Assembly (NCBI RefSeq): GCF_900104625.1
Contig: NZ_FNVZ01000003.1
Coordinates: 1 to 64,000, forward strand
DNA: 64,000 bases
Direction of reading: 5' to 3'
Origin: Leptotrichia massiliensis
GTDB lineage: Bacteria > Fusobacteriota > Fusobacteriia > Fusobacteriales > Leptotrichiaceae
The notes under the pieces were generated by a model, which was not told where the DNA came from, ran no database searches, and saw only the letters and a list, made by a program, of their open reading frames with translations. This document shows, in pieces, positions 1-9,451 of the stretch. The position numbers and the translations under genes are program-made. Each line of letters starts with the position of its first letter. Position 1 is the stretch's first letter.

Positions 1-30
1 GAAGAAGCAGTGTAATGAATTAACTCCTTA

Positions 31-1546
<1,516 letters not shown>

Positions 1547-1697
1547 TATTTTACATATATTTAAATTTCACCTTTATCTTGACGAGAATCTTGTTTTACA
1601 ACAAGAGCTCTTGACTATTATTTATCTTTTACACATTATTGCTTCTTCTATTCTTATCTCAATTGTCCTGCGACACGATTTCGTATCGACAAGATAT

Positions 1698-1726
1698 ATA
1701 TTATCATAACTGAATTTATTTGTCAA
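1698..1726 (-). promoter_or_regulatory. rRNA operon promoter
   Basis: On the minus strand TTGACA (1721-1726) is followed after exactly 17 bases by TAATAT (1698-1703), about 150 bases before the 16S 5' end. The spacer ends in TTATGA, which is also seen in the tRNA array promoter at 26748-26776. The leader between 1547 and 1690 contains the palindrome CAAGAGCTCTTG and no gene. Confidence 0.8.
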
Positions 1727-1880
1727 CTACTTTTTTTCAAAAAATTTGTGTTTTTGAATATTTTTATTCGTAGTCTATTTTTTATTTCTTAGAAAGTGCT
1801 TTAAAATTCAATTTTGATTTGTATTCTGTGAAATATTTTATTAGAAAAGTCTGAAAACTTAAAATTTCTATTATTATCTA

Positions 1881-1986
1881 TATAGTAAAACTTCTTTAAT
1901 TTTACACTAAAAAGTTATAATTATTTTGCTCATTCTTTAAATTTATATAATTTTTAGTAGTTTAATTTAAAATAGATTTGAGTGTA
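1881..1986 (+). repeat. AT-rich ~105 bp interspersed repeat, copy 1
   Basis: Diverged copy of a repeat seen again at 29665, 34926, 45234 (reverse) and, in part, 56947. It begins TATAGTAAAAC and ends TAGATTTGAGTGTA, with the shared core ATTTATATAATTTTTAGTAG. In the better copies the right part is bounded by the inverted pair ACTCAAACC / GGTTTGAGT. Apart from this repeat and the apt terminator, nothing recognisable lies between 1730 and 2176. Confidence 0.7.
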
Positions 1987-2176
1987 TTTTTTTTATTACT
2001 TAAAAATGTGTAATAGTTTTTATTTTCAATGAATTGTTAAAATTTTATTATTTTGATAGTTGTCAAATAAGCTTTTTAGATATATAGTAAATAGGTTTTA
2101 AAATTGGAATTATGAATTGTATCTTTTATTTTAATATTTTTTAATTTTCTTTGTTTCAAAATTAAGTGTACAATAA

Positions 2177-2220
2177 AAAGGAATTTTTCCAATTAATATA
2201 ACTTGAAAATAATTCCTTTT
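2177..2220 (-). terminator. terminator after apt
   Basis: Inverted arms AAAAGGAATT and AATTCCTTTT surround a loop of about 20 bases, and the minus-strand transcript continues into T-rich sequence. The hairpin lies directly downstream of the apt stop codon and could act in both directions. Confidence 0.6.
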
Positions 2221-2225
2221 ATAAA

Positions 2226-2756
2226 TTAATATTTTAATTGCGAGTAAACTTCATAACCTTTAAGAAAATCCCTGCCTCCTAAATCAGACAATTCTATCAT
2301 AAAAGCTAATTCATATACTTCTGCTTCTAGTTTTTCTACCAGCTGAGCCATAGCTTTGGCTGTTCCTCCTGTAGCTAGCAAATCATCCACTATTAATATT
2401 TTTGAACCTTTTCCAAAGGCATCCTTGTGAATTTCAATGCTATTTTTTCCGTATTCTAATGAATATTCTACACTTTCCACTTCTGCTGGTAATTTTCCAG
2501 GTTTTCTTGCAGGAACAAAACCTGCTCCAATATTATAAGCTATTGCAGCTCCGAAAATAAAGCCTCTTGCGTCAGCTCCTACCACGTAGTCTATTCCTTT
2601 ATCTTTATATCTGTCTGTGAAATCTTTTATAACAATTTCTAATCCTTCTTTATCTTTTAACGCTGTTGTAATATCTCTAAAAATTACTCCTTTTTCAGGA
2701 AAATCCTTTACTGAACGGATTAATTTTTCTATTTTTTCTTTTTCTTCTATTTTCAT
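2226..2756 (-). CDS. apt: adenine phosphoribosyltransferase
   Basis: Purine salvage enzyme that makes AMP from adenine and PRPP in the cytoplasm. The 176-residue protein has the family's length. The PRPP-binding motif VDDLLATGGT lies at residues 123-132, and the N-terminal FPEKGVIFRDIT block is characteristic of Apt. The start at 2756 is chosen because AGAGGAAA precedes it. The frame is open 24 codons further up, but that extension is rich in Lys and Glu, lacks a ribosome site and is not seen in Apt proteins. It is the last gene of a minus-strand cluster, 176 bases after the Nudix gene. Confidence 0.95.
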   Translation of the reverse strand: MKIEEKEKIEKLIRSVKDFPEKGVIFRDITTALKDKEGLEIVIKDFTDRYKDKGIDYVVGADARGFIFGAAIAYNIGAGFVPARKPGKLPAEVESVEYSLEYGKNSIEIHKDAFGKGSKILIVDDLLATGGTAKAMAQLVEKLEAEVYELAFMIELSDLGGRDFLKGYEVYSQLKY

Positions 2757-2932
2757 TTTCTCTTTTTCCTCTTTTCTAAAATTAATAGCGATATATTTAT
2801 TATTAGACAAATCTAAAAATATTATCACATTTTACCTGTTTAAAATTCAATCGCTCCACGTTATCCTAATTTTTAGGATTTAAATGTTTGATTAAGCTTT
2901 TTTTGTAATAAACTAAATAATATTTACAATCT

Positions 2933-3385
2933 TTAGTCATTCCATAAACTTCCTAAATAAGTTTCTATTTTTTTGGCGTTCATTAATTTTAACAAATTTT
3001 CTTTGATGTCTGGATAAATTATCATCGTTTGTAACTCCTCTTTTGTTACAAATTTTAAATCTGTGAGAATAGCTTCTTCTCCTAATTTAATAACATCATT
3101 ATTCTTGTTAATTCGGTGTATTTTAAAAAATAAATTTAAAATGTGGCGTTCTTTATTAGGAAATATTGTTTCTGAAAGAAATAAAAATTCATCGACTTCT
3201 ATGTCCATATTTGTTTCTTCCTTGTATTCTCGTATTAAAGCTTCTTTTGCAGTTTCACCCCAGTCGTTTCCTCCACCAGGAATAAGCCAATATTTTTTAT
3301 TATTTTTATAATGCTGAATTAATAGAATTTTATTATCTTCTATGAGAATGCCTGCCACACGTATTCGTGGTCTGATTTCTTCCAT
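2933..3385 (-). CDS. Nudix hydrolase
   Basis: 150-residue protein of the Nudix superfamily, which hydrolyses nucleoside diphosphates linked to another moiety. The Nudix box lies at residues 38-60: G38, E44, then REYKEE at 52-57. The last glycine of the consensus is replaced by Asn59. The fold continues with a FFKIHRI strand typical of small MutT-like proteins. The substrate cannot be predicted from the sequence. The start is supported by AAGGAGAG. It lies 9 bases after the CNNM/CBS gene and is probably cotranscribed with it. Confidence 0.9.
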   Translation of the reverse strand: MEEIRPRIRVAGILIEDNKILLIQHYKNNKKYWLIPGGGNDWGETAKEALIREYKEETNMDIEVDEFLFLSETIFPNKERHILNLFFKIHRINKNNDVIKLGEEAILTDLKFVTKEELQTMIIYPDIKENLLKLMNAKKIETYLGSLWND

Positions 3386-3394
3386 TTTCTCTCC

Positions 3395-4684
3395 TTATTT
3401 TTCTTTTTCTTCTTCCTGCTCAATAATAATTGCCCTTACTCTTTCGACACGCTTATTATCCATATCTGTAACTTTTAATATAAAATTTTTATCCTTTACC
3501 TGATCAAAAACATCGGCAACTTTCCCTAATTTATCTTGGATATATCCTGAAATAGTATCATATTCCTCAGACAAGGGAATTTCTATTTCCAATTTATCGT
3601 TTACTTCTTCAATAGGTGTATCTCCTTTTATATCAAATATTTTTTCACGAATTTGCTGAATATTTTCTTCTTCCTGATCAAATTCATCTCTTATTTCTCC
3701 CACAATTTCCTCCAGCAAGTCTTCAATCGTTACAATTCCCTGCGTTCCGCCATATTCGTCAATAACTATTGCCATATGAAGCTGCTTTAACTTAAATTCT
3801 TCTAGCAGCTCAATCAACGATTTTGTAATAGGAACAAAGTAGGCTTCTTTCATGAAATCCTTTATTGGAGGGTTTTCTCCAGTTTGCTTATCATAACGTA
3901 GTAAATCTTTCATATGAACTGTTCCTACAATTTTATCAATTGTTTCAGTGTAAATAGGAATACGTGTGAAACCTTGATCTAGAATTTCATTCCATACATC
4001 GTCAATCTTGCTTTCTGCTTCAAGTGCAAACACATCTCTTCGAGGTGTAAGTATTTCTTTGACTGTTGTTTCAGAAAATTCAAAAATACTGGTAATCATC
4101 TCCTCTTCGCCTTCTTCAAACACACCACTTTCTGTCCCGGCCTTTAAAAATGTCAAAATTTCATCTTCTGTTATTTCAAACATTTGATTTTTTACTTTTA
4201 TCTTAAATAATCCGACAATAAACCTTGAAATATATATAAATAGCCTTATTAATGGTTTTAGTGCAATTCGCAATGCATTTAATGGAATTATTAAAGTTTT
4301 GGAAACACCGTAAATATTATTTCTGGCTATTAATCTTGGAATCATTTCAGAAAATAAAAGAATAGAAATAATTAACACAAAAAACGAAATTCCGATATAA
4401 AGATTGTCTTTATATAGTTTTTTTATTAAATAAGTTCCTGAAAAAACCATAGATGAATATGTGATTGTTTTTATAAATAACAATGTCGTAAGTAATTCAT
4501 TTGGATTTTCAAGCCAAAATTTTAACAATTCACTTTCTTTCGTTTTCTCCTTTTCCTTTGAATCACTTTTCAAATGAATTTGCTTTAACGATGATAATGC
4601 TGATTCAGCCGCAGATAGAAACGATGTAAGAAACAACAAAACCAATAATAGAATAACATCTAACAAAATCCTCTTCTCTTCCAA
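3395..4684 (-). CDS. CNNM/CBS-domain membrane protein (HlyC/CorC family)
   Basis: Inner-membrane protein of the hemolysin-C/CorC/CNNM family, linked in other bacteria to Mg2+ or Co2+ transport. It has an N-terminal block of several membrane helices (about residues 5-150), then EGVFEEGEEEMI and TPRRDVFAL leading into a pair of CBS domains, and an acidic CorC_HlyC C-terminal domain. No ATG lies near the start. A TTG at 4684 preceded by GAAGGG is preferred. Another in-frame TTG at 4708 lacks a ribosome site. It follows accB by 54 bases in the same direction. The transported ion is unknown. Confidence 0.85.
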   Translation of the reverse strand: MEEKRILLDVILLLVLLFLTSFLSAAESALSSLKQIHLKSDSKEKEKTKESELLKFWLENPNELLTTLLFIKTITYSSMVFSGTYLIKKLYKDNLYIGISFFVLIISILLFSEMIPRLIARNNIYGVSKTLIIPLNALRIALKPLIRLFIYISRFIVGLFKIKVKNQMFEITEDEILTFLKAGTESGVFEEGEEEMITSIFEFSETTVKEILTPRRDVFALEAESKIDDVWNEILDQGFTRIPIYTETIDKIVGTVHMKDLLRYDKQTGENPPIKDFMKEAYFVPITKSLIELLEEFKLKQLHMAIVIDEYGGTQGIVTIEDLLEEIVGEIRDEFDQEEENIQQIREKIFDIKGDTPIEEVNDKLEIEIPLSEEYDTISGYIQDKLGKVADVFDQVKDKNFILKVTDMDNKRVERVRAIIIEQEEEKEK

Positions 4685-4738
4685 ATTTATCCCTTCTTTA
4701 TTTTTCAAATTTATAACTTTAAACTTAAATATTTAATT

Positions 4739-5212
4739 TTATTCAATAATCATCAATGTTTGTCCTTTTTTTATACCATCTTTATCTTTTACCAATATTT
4801 TTTTCACTTTTCCTGAAACTGTTGATTTTACTTCATTCATAAGTTTCATTGCTTCAACAATACAAAGTGTTTGTCCTTCTGTTACAGAATCCCCTTCCTT
4901 TACAAATGGACCAGCCGTTGGAGATGGTGAGGCATAAAAAGTTCCAACCATTGGGGAAGTAATTTTTGTTCCTGAAATTTCTTCAGGAGTGGCTACTGTT
5001 TCAACTGATACAGCTACTTCCTGCGTTTCTGCTTCTTGTTGAACATTTGCCGCTACAGGTTGAGCCATTGTACTGCTAAAAATAACATTTCTTTCTTTTC
5101 TTTTTTTTGTTAATGAAACTTCAAAATTGTTATCCTCGTACTTTAATGACTCAATTTTATTTTCATTCATACTTTCAGCTAATTTTTCAATAAATTTAAT
5201 TTTATCTCTCAT
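4739..5212 (-). CDS. accB: biotin carboxyl carrier protein of acetyl-CoA carboxylase
   Basis: Carries biotin for acetyl-CoA carboxylase, the committed step of fatty acid synthesis. The 157-residue protein has an N-terminal region, an Ala/Val/Glu-rich linker (about residues 48-80) and a C-terminal biotinyl domain. The biotin-accepting motif is EAMKLMNEV with Lys123. The companions accC, accD and accA are not in this window, so it is detached from the usual acc operon. A biotin carrier of a decarboxylase is less likely, because the N-terminal region and PVAANVQQ-type linker look like AccB. Confidence 0.9.
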   Translation of the reverse strand: MRDKIKFIEKLAESMNENKIESLKYEDNNFEVSLTKKRKERNVIFSSTMAQPVAANVQQEAETQEVAVSVETVATPEEISGTKITSPMVGTFYASPSPTAGPFVKEGDSVTEGQTLCIVEAMKLMNEVKSTVSGKVKKILVKDKDGIKKGQTLMIIE

Positions 5213-5252
5213 TAGTTTTTCTCTCTTTCTTTTTATTTAATAATTTTATTAT

Positions 5253-6101
5253 TTATCTATTTTTTTGTTTATAAGATTTGAATGTATTTTTTATTAACAT
5301 TGCTATTGTCATTGGACCAACACCGCCAGGAACTGGGGTTATAAATGAGGCTTTTTTAGAAACTTCCTCAAAGTCCACATCCCCACACAATTTTCCATCC
5401 ACACGATTTATTCCAACATCGATTACAACAACATCTTCTTTTACATCTATTGCCTTTATCAATTTTGGAGAACCTGCAGCTGCTACAACTACATCAGCTT
5501 TTTGTAACTTTTCAGACAGATTTTTTGTTTTTGAATTACATACCTGAACTGTTGCACGTTTTTTTATAAGTAAGAGTGTCATTGGTTTTCCTACGATATT
5601 GCTCTGTCCAATTACAAGGACATCTTTTCCTTCTAGATTAATGTTGTATTCCTCAAACATGTGAACTACTCCAGCTGGTGTGCAAGGTAAAAATCCTGTT
5701 TCATCTCCAATCATCATTTTTCCAATATTTGTTGTGTGAAACCCGTCCACATCCTTTTCGGCTGAAATTGCATTTATAATTTTCAATCCGTCAATATGTT
5801 TTGGAATCGGCAATTGTACCAGAATTCCATCTATATTGCTATTATTATTCAATTTTTCAATTTCCAAAAGTAAATTTTCTTCTGTAATATTTTCATCAAG
5901 CCTAATTGTTTCAGAATGAAATCCTACTTTTTCACATGCTCTTATTTTATTTCTTACATAAATTTGCGAAGCGGGATTTTCTCCTACTATAATTACTGCA
6001 AGTCCAGCTTTTCTTCCAACTTTTTTTTCCAGCTCACTATGCTCCTTTTCAATTTCTTTCAAAACCTTTTCTGAAAGTGCCTTTCCGTCAATTATAGTCA
6101 T
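5253..6101 (-). CDS. folD: bifunctional methylenetetrahydrofolate dehydrogenase/cyclohydrolase
   Basis: Interconverts methylene-, methenyl- and formyl-tetrahydrofolate with NADP. From the chosen start (282 residues) it opens MTIIDGKALSEKVLKE, as FolD proteins do. The catalytic Tyr-Lys region YVRNKIRACEKVGF, the GILVQLPIP block and the PVPGGVGPMT C-terminal signature are all present. An upstream in-frame ATG at 6143 has no ribosome site of its own but starts a 14-residue extension that contains AAAGGAGA as codons, so the exact start is uncertain. It lies between rex and accB, and it supplies formyl-THF, which the nearby fmt uses. Confidence 0.95.
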   Translation of the reverse strand: MTIIDGKALSEKVLKEIEKEHSELEKKVGRKAGLAVIIVGENPASQIYVRNKIRACEKVGFHSETIRLDENITEENLLLEIEKLNNNSNIDGILVQLPIPKHIDGLKIINAISAEKDVDGFHTTNIGKMMIGDETGFLPCTPAGVVHMFEEYNINLEGKDVLVIGQSNIVGKPMTLLLIKKRATVQVCNSKTKNLSEKLQKADVVVAAAGSPKLIKAIDVKEDVVVIDVGINRVDGKLCGDVDFEEVSKKASFITPVPGGVGPMTIAMLIKNTFKSYKQKNR

Positions 6102-6154
6102 AGCTTTTACCACTAAGTCAGTTCTAGCAGTATCTCCTTTCATTTTTCTATTTT

Positions 6155-6811
6155 TTAATTTGTATTATTTAATCTCCAAAAATTTAATTCCTGTAATTTT
6201 GCAGAAATATCCATGTCTACAACTCTAACTTTCTCATTTAGTTCCAATTTGTAAGTAGTCATATTAAGTATCGCACAAATTCCATTTTTTACAAGCCCTT
6301 CCGCAGCGATTTGTGCCTGCTCCTTTACAACTGCCAAAATAGCTGTGTCTATCTTTATATTAAACTCTTTTTTCATATTTTTTATAAATTCATCAACATT
6401 TTGTATATCCTGAACGATTAAATTATTAGCAGTCGTTTTTCCAATTTTATTCTTATCCTTATCAAATATTCCAACAATTTTAAATCCTTCACCTAGAACA
6501 TCAAGATTTGAGGAAATCATTTCTCCCATTTTACCATGTCCTACAATTATAACATGATTAATTTTATCAATTCCTAGAATTTTTGTAATAATTTCTATCA
6601 AATTATCAATATCATAGCCTTTTCCTCGGACACCAAACTCGCCAAATGTAGATAAATCCTTACGTACCTGAGCAGAAGTGGTGTTCATAATTTTAGCAAG
6701 CTCGATTGAATTTATTTCATTATCCTGTTTTCTAGCTTCTTTTAGAATAGATAAATATTCTGTCAATCTTTGTACAACTCTTTCAGAAATTTCCATTTTT
6801 TTTAATTTCAT
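6155..6811 (-). CDS. rex: redox-sensing transcriptional repressor Rex
   Basis: DNA-binding repressor that senses the NADH/NAD+ ratio and controls fermentation and anaerobic genes. The 218-residue protein has an N-terminal winged helix (SAQVRKDLSTFGEFGVRGKGY is the family signature) and a Rossmann domain with GHGKMG. The start at 6811 follows a strong AGGAGGAAAT. The frame is open 29 codons further into the fmt gap, but that segment is not Rex-like. It lies 46 bases after fmt and 53 before folD. Confidence 0.95.
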   Translation of the reverse strand: MKLKKMEISERVVQRLTEYLSILKEARKQDNEINSIELAKIMNTTSAQVRKDLSTFGEFGVRGKGYDIDNLIEIITKILGIDKINHVIIVGHGKMGEMISSNLDVLGEGFKIVGIFDKDKNKIGKTTANNLIVQDIQNVDEFIKNMKKEFNIKIDTAILAVVKEQAQIAAEGLVKNGICAILNMTTYKLELNEKVRVVDMDISAKLQELNFWRLNNTN

Positions 6812-6857
6812 ATTTCCTCCTATGAAAATTAGAAAATTATAGCCTAGCCTTCTATTC

Positions 6858-7817
6858 TTATTTTGAACTAGAATTGCTATACAATAATTTTTCTCCAATT
6901 ACCATTTTACGTCCATTAATAATATCTACTCCCTTTTGAAGTTTTTTCCCTTCAAATTTTGCCTCCAAAATCAATATTCCCCCATTTGCAACTTTTACAA
7001 CAGGCCCTTTTTTATTGATAATTTCAACAATTGTACCATTTTCTATTTCATCTTCATATTTTTTTTCAATTTTTTCACTTTTGTAAATTTTTATGTTTTC
7101 ACCTTTTTCGTTGGAAGTATGTGCCGATGGAAATGGGTTTAATCCTCGAATCTGATTGTAAATAACTTCTTTTGTGTTATTCCAGTTGATTTTTGCCTGC
7201 TCCTTTGTAATTGGCTTTACTAAAGTGGCTTTGCTATCATCCTGCTTTTCTGCCTGAACTTCCTCATTTTCAATCAGTTTCAACGCCTTTGCAAGTCCAG
7301 TGGCTCCCAAATCCTTCAATTTATCGTGCAGAGTTCCAAGCGTATCATCTTCTGTAATTTCACAATATTCCTTTAAAATCACATCTCCAGAATCAAGCCC
7401 TTCCTCAATATACATTATGCTCACGCCTGTTTCTGTATCTCCGTTTAAAATAGCAGAATGAATAGGCGAAGCTCCTCTATATTTCGGCAAAAGTGAAGAA
7501 TGCACGTTTATTATCCCATATTTTGGAATATCAATTATTTCTTTTGACAAAATTTTTCCATAAGCCACAACCACGATTAAATCAGGATTTATTTCTTTAA
7601 TTTTGTTTATAACTTCTTCATCCTTCATTTTTTTTGGCTGAATAATTTCAACATCATTGTCAATTCCAAACTGCTTTACGGGAGAAAATATAATTTTATT
7701 TCCTCTGGCATTTATTTTATCCTCTTTTGTAAAAATAAGCTGTAAATTAGTATTTTTAAATACAACTTCCAGACTTGGTGTTGCAAATTCTGGCGTTCCC
7801 ATAAATATTGTCTTCAT
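6858..7817 (-). CDS. fmt: methionyl-tRNA formyltransferase
   Basis: Formylates initiator Met-tRNA using 10-formyl-THF. The 319-residue protein has the Fmt length. It opens MKTIFMGTPEFATPSLE, and the formyl-THF binding block with catalytic Asn-His (NVHSSLLPKYRGASPI) and the following GVSIMYIEEGLDSGD are intact. A C-terminal OB-like domain follows (KINWNNT onwards). It is 25 bases after def, the conserved def-fmt pair that acts at the two ends of the N-formyl-Met cycle. Confidence 0.97.
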   Translation of the reverse strand: MKTIFMGTPEFATPSLEVVFKNTNLQLIFTKEDKINARGNKIIFSPVKQFGIDNDVEIIQPKKMKDEEVINKIKEINPDLIVVVAYGKILSKEIIDIPKYGIINVHSSLLPKYRGASPIHSAILNGDTETGVSIMYIEEGLDSGDVILKEYCEITEDDTLGTLHDKLKDLGATGLAKALKLIENEEVQAEKQDDSKATLVKPITKEQAKINWNNTKEVIYNQIRGLNPFPSAHTSNEKGENIKIYKSEKIEKKYEDEIENGTIVEIINKKGPVVKVANGGILILEAKFEGKKLQKGVDIINGRKMVIGEKLLYSNSSSK

Positions 7818-7842
7818 TTAATTTCTCACTTTCCTGACTTTA

Positions 7843-8358
7843 TTAGTCCAAGTCTCTGTAAATTCTGCCTTTTGCAAAATCTTTCTTTAGAACATCTAAT
7901 TTTTTAGCAACTAATCTTTTATTCATAACCGAAAGTTTATCTGTAAACAGGATTCCTTCTATGTGATCAAATTCGTGCTGAAATGCCCTAGCCCACATTT
8001 CATCGAGTTCTTCAATGACTTCTTTCCCATTTTCATTCAAATATTTCACTTTAATTTTTGCAGGACGGTTTACTTTCTTAAAAACTCCAGGAATGCTCAA
8101 GCATCCTTCCTCCATATCTGCAATTTCTTCAGAAAACTCCAAAATTTCTGGATTAATAACTTTTTTTACAACTCCTTCGTGTTCCAGCACAAAAAATCTT
8201 TTGGCAATATCCACCTGATTTGCAGCAAGTCCCACTCCATTGGCTTTTCTCATAAGAGCAACCATTTCATCTAAAATTTCTCTTATATTATCATCAACTA
8301 CGTCAACTTTTTCTGATTTTTCACGTAAAGTTGGGTGTCCGTATAAAACTATTTTCAT
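7843..8358 (-). CDS. def: peptide deformylase
   Basis: Metalloenzyme that removes the formyl group from nascent proteins. The three family motifs are present in the 171-residue protein: GVGLAANQ (41-48), EGCLS (84-88, Cys86 as metal ligand) and QHEFDH (127-132, with His128 and His132 as ligands and Glu129 catalytic). The start at 8358 is preceded by AAGGAGAG. A further 10 codons upstream are open but not family-like. It is the first gene of the def-fmt-rex-folD-accB run. Confidence 0.97.
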   Translation of the reverse strand: MKIVLYGHPTLREKSEKVDVVDDNIREILDEMVALMRKANGVGLAANQVDIAKRFFVLEHEGVVKKVINPEILEFSEEIADMEEGCLSIPGVFKKVNRPAKIKVKYLNENGKEVIEELDEMWARAFQHEFDHIEGILFTDKLSVMNKRLVAKKLDVLKKDFAKGRIYRDLD

Positions 8359-8458
8359 TTTTATTTTTTCTCTCCTTATTAAACTCATTATTGTACATTT
8401 TATTTTATCATATTATTTGATAAATTTTAATACAAAACATCAATTAATTTTTTATTTA

Positions 8459-9343
8459 TTATTCCTCAATTTTCTTAAATCCCAATTTTGTTTCCGACAC
8501 AAGCACTGCAAAAAGCACCAGTCCAGCCCCAACTGCCACTCTTAGTGATAATCTTTCACTTAGTATAAAAAATGCAAAAAGTGGAGCAAAAAGCGATTCT
8601 GTTGACATTAGTATCGAAGCTCTTGTTGAAGTTGTATATTTTTGGCAGAATGTCTGTAATACTGTTGGTATGGCTGTTGAGAAGATTGTTAAATAAATTA
8701 TTGCAATTAACATCATTCCAGCAGGCTTTTGAATTTTGCTCGTATCTGAAAAGATAAAAATATTTATCACAAACAATATTCCCGCTACAAACATCTGCAT
8801 AATGACAAGTTTTAAAGGTTCAACTTTTTTACTGAAATATCCATTCGTAGCAATTTGCCCTGCAAAAAATATCGCACTTATAATTGTCAAAATATCACCA
8901 AAATTAAGATTTGCAAGATTCATCTTCCTGTCAAAACTTATCACAGCAACTCCCATTACACAAATAACCGAAGCCAAAAATGCAAAAATATCAGGGCGCT
9001 TTTTGTGCAAAAACCAAAAAATATAAGGCACAATTATAACATTAATTGATGTAAAGAAGGCATTTTTACTAGCAGTCGTGAGCATTGCTCCATAAGTTTG
9101 AAAGGCATATCCAAAAAACTGAAAAATTCCAACATTTACTCCAGCCAAAATATCCTTTTTCGTAAATCTACCGACTTTCCTAAAGAAAATTCCGTAAAGA
9201 ATAATCCCTCCAACAAGAAATCTAACTGCTGACAAATAGAACGGATCAACTCCTGTATTCAGCCCAATCTTCACAAATACAAACCCAAGTCCCCAAAATA
9301 TCCCTACAAAAAGCAGCCCAAAATCTGCTAAATACTGTTTCAC
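8459..9343 (-). CDS. EamA/DMT-superfamily transporter
   Basis: Ten-helix inner-membrane transporter of the drug/metabolite superfamily, with two EamA repeats (about residues 5-135 and 150-285). The first repeat starts with LLFVGIFWGLGFVFVK and the second ends with SERLSLRVAVGAGLVLFAV. The start is set at a GTG at 9343 because AGGAGAAG lies just before it. The ATG 18 bases upstream has no ribosome site and overlaps that Shine-Dalgarno. The substrate cannot be told from sequence. It is separate from recG by about 110 bases. Confidence 0.85.
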   Translation of the reverse strand: MKQYLADFGLLFVGIFWGLGFVFVKIGLNTGVDPFYLSAVRFLVGGIILYGIFFRKVGRFTKKDILAGVNVGIFQFFGYAFQTYGAMLTTASKNAFFTSINVIIVPYIFWFLHKKRPDIFAFLASVICVMGVAVISFDRKMNLANLNFGDILTIISAIFFAGQIATNGYFSKKVEPLKLVIMQMFVAGILFVINIFIFSDTSKIQKPAGMMLIAIIYLTIFSTAIPTVLQTFCQKYTTSTRASILMSTESLFAPLFAFFILSERLSLRVAVGAGLVLFAVLVSETKLGFKKIEE

Positions 9344-9451
9344 AAAACTTCTCCTTATCATTTTGAAATTTTTCCAAAAATAAATTAGTAAAATTAAATA
9401 AATCTAACTTATATTAAACACTGTTTAAAAATAATTTTACAATTCATTTTA

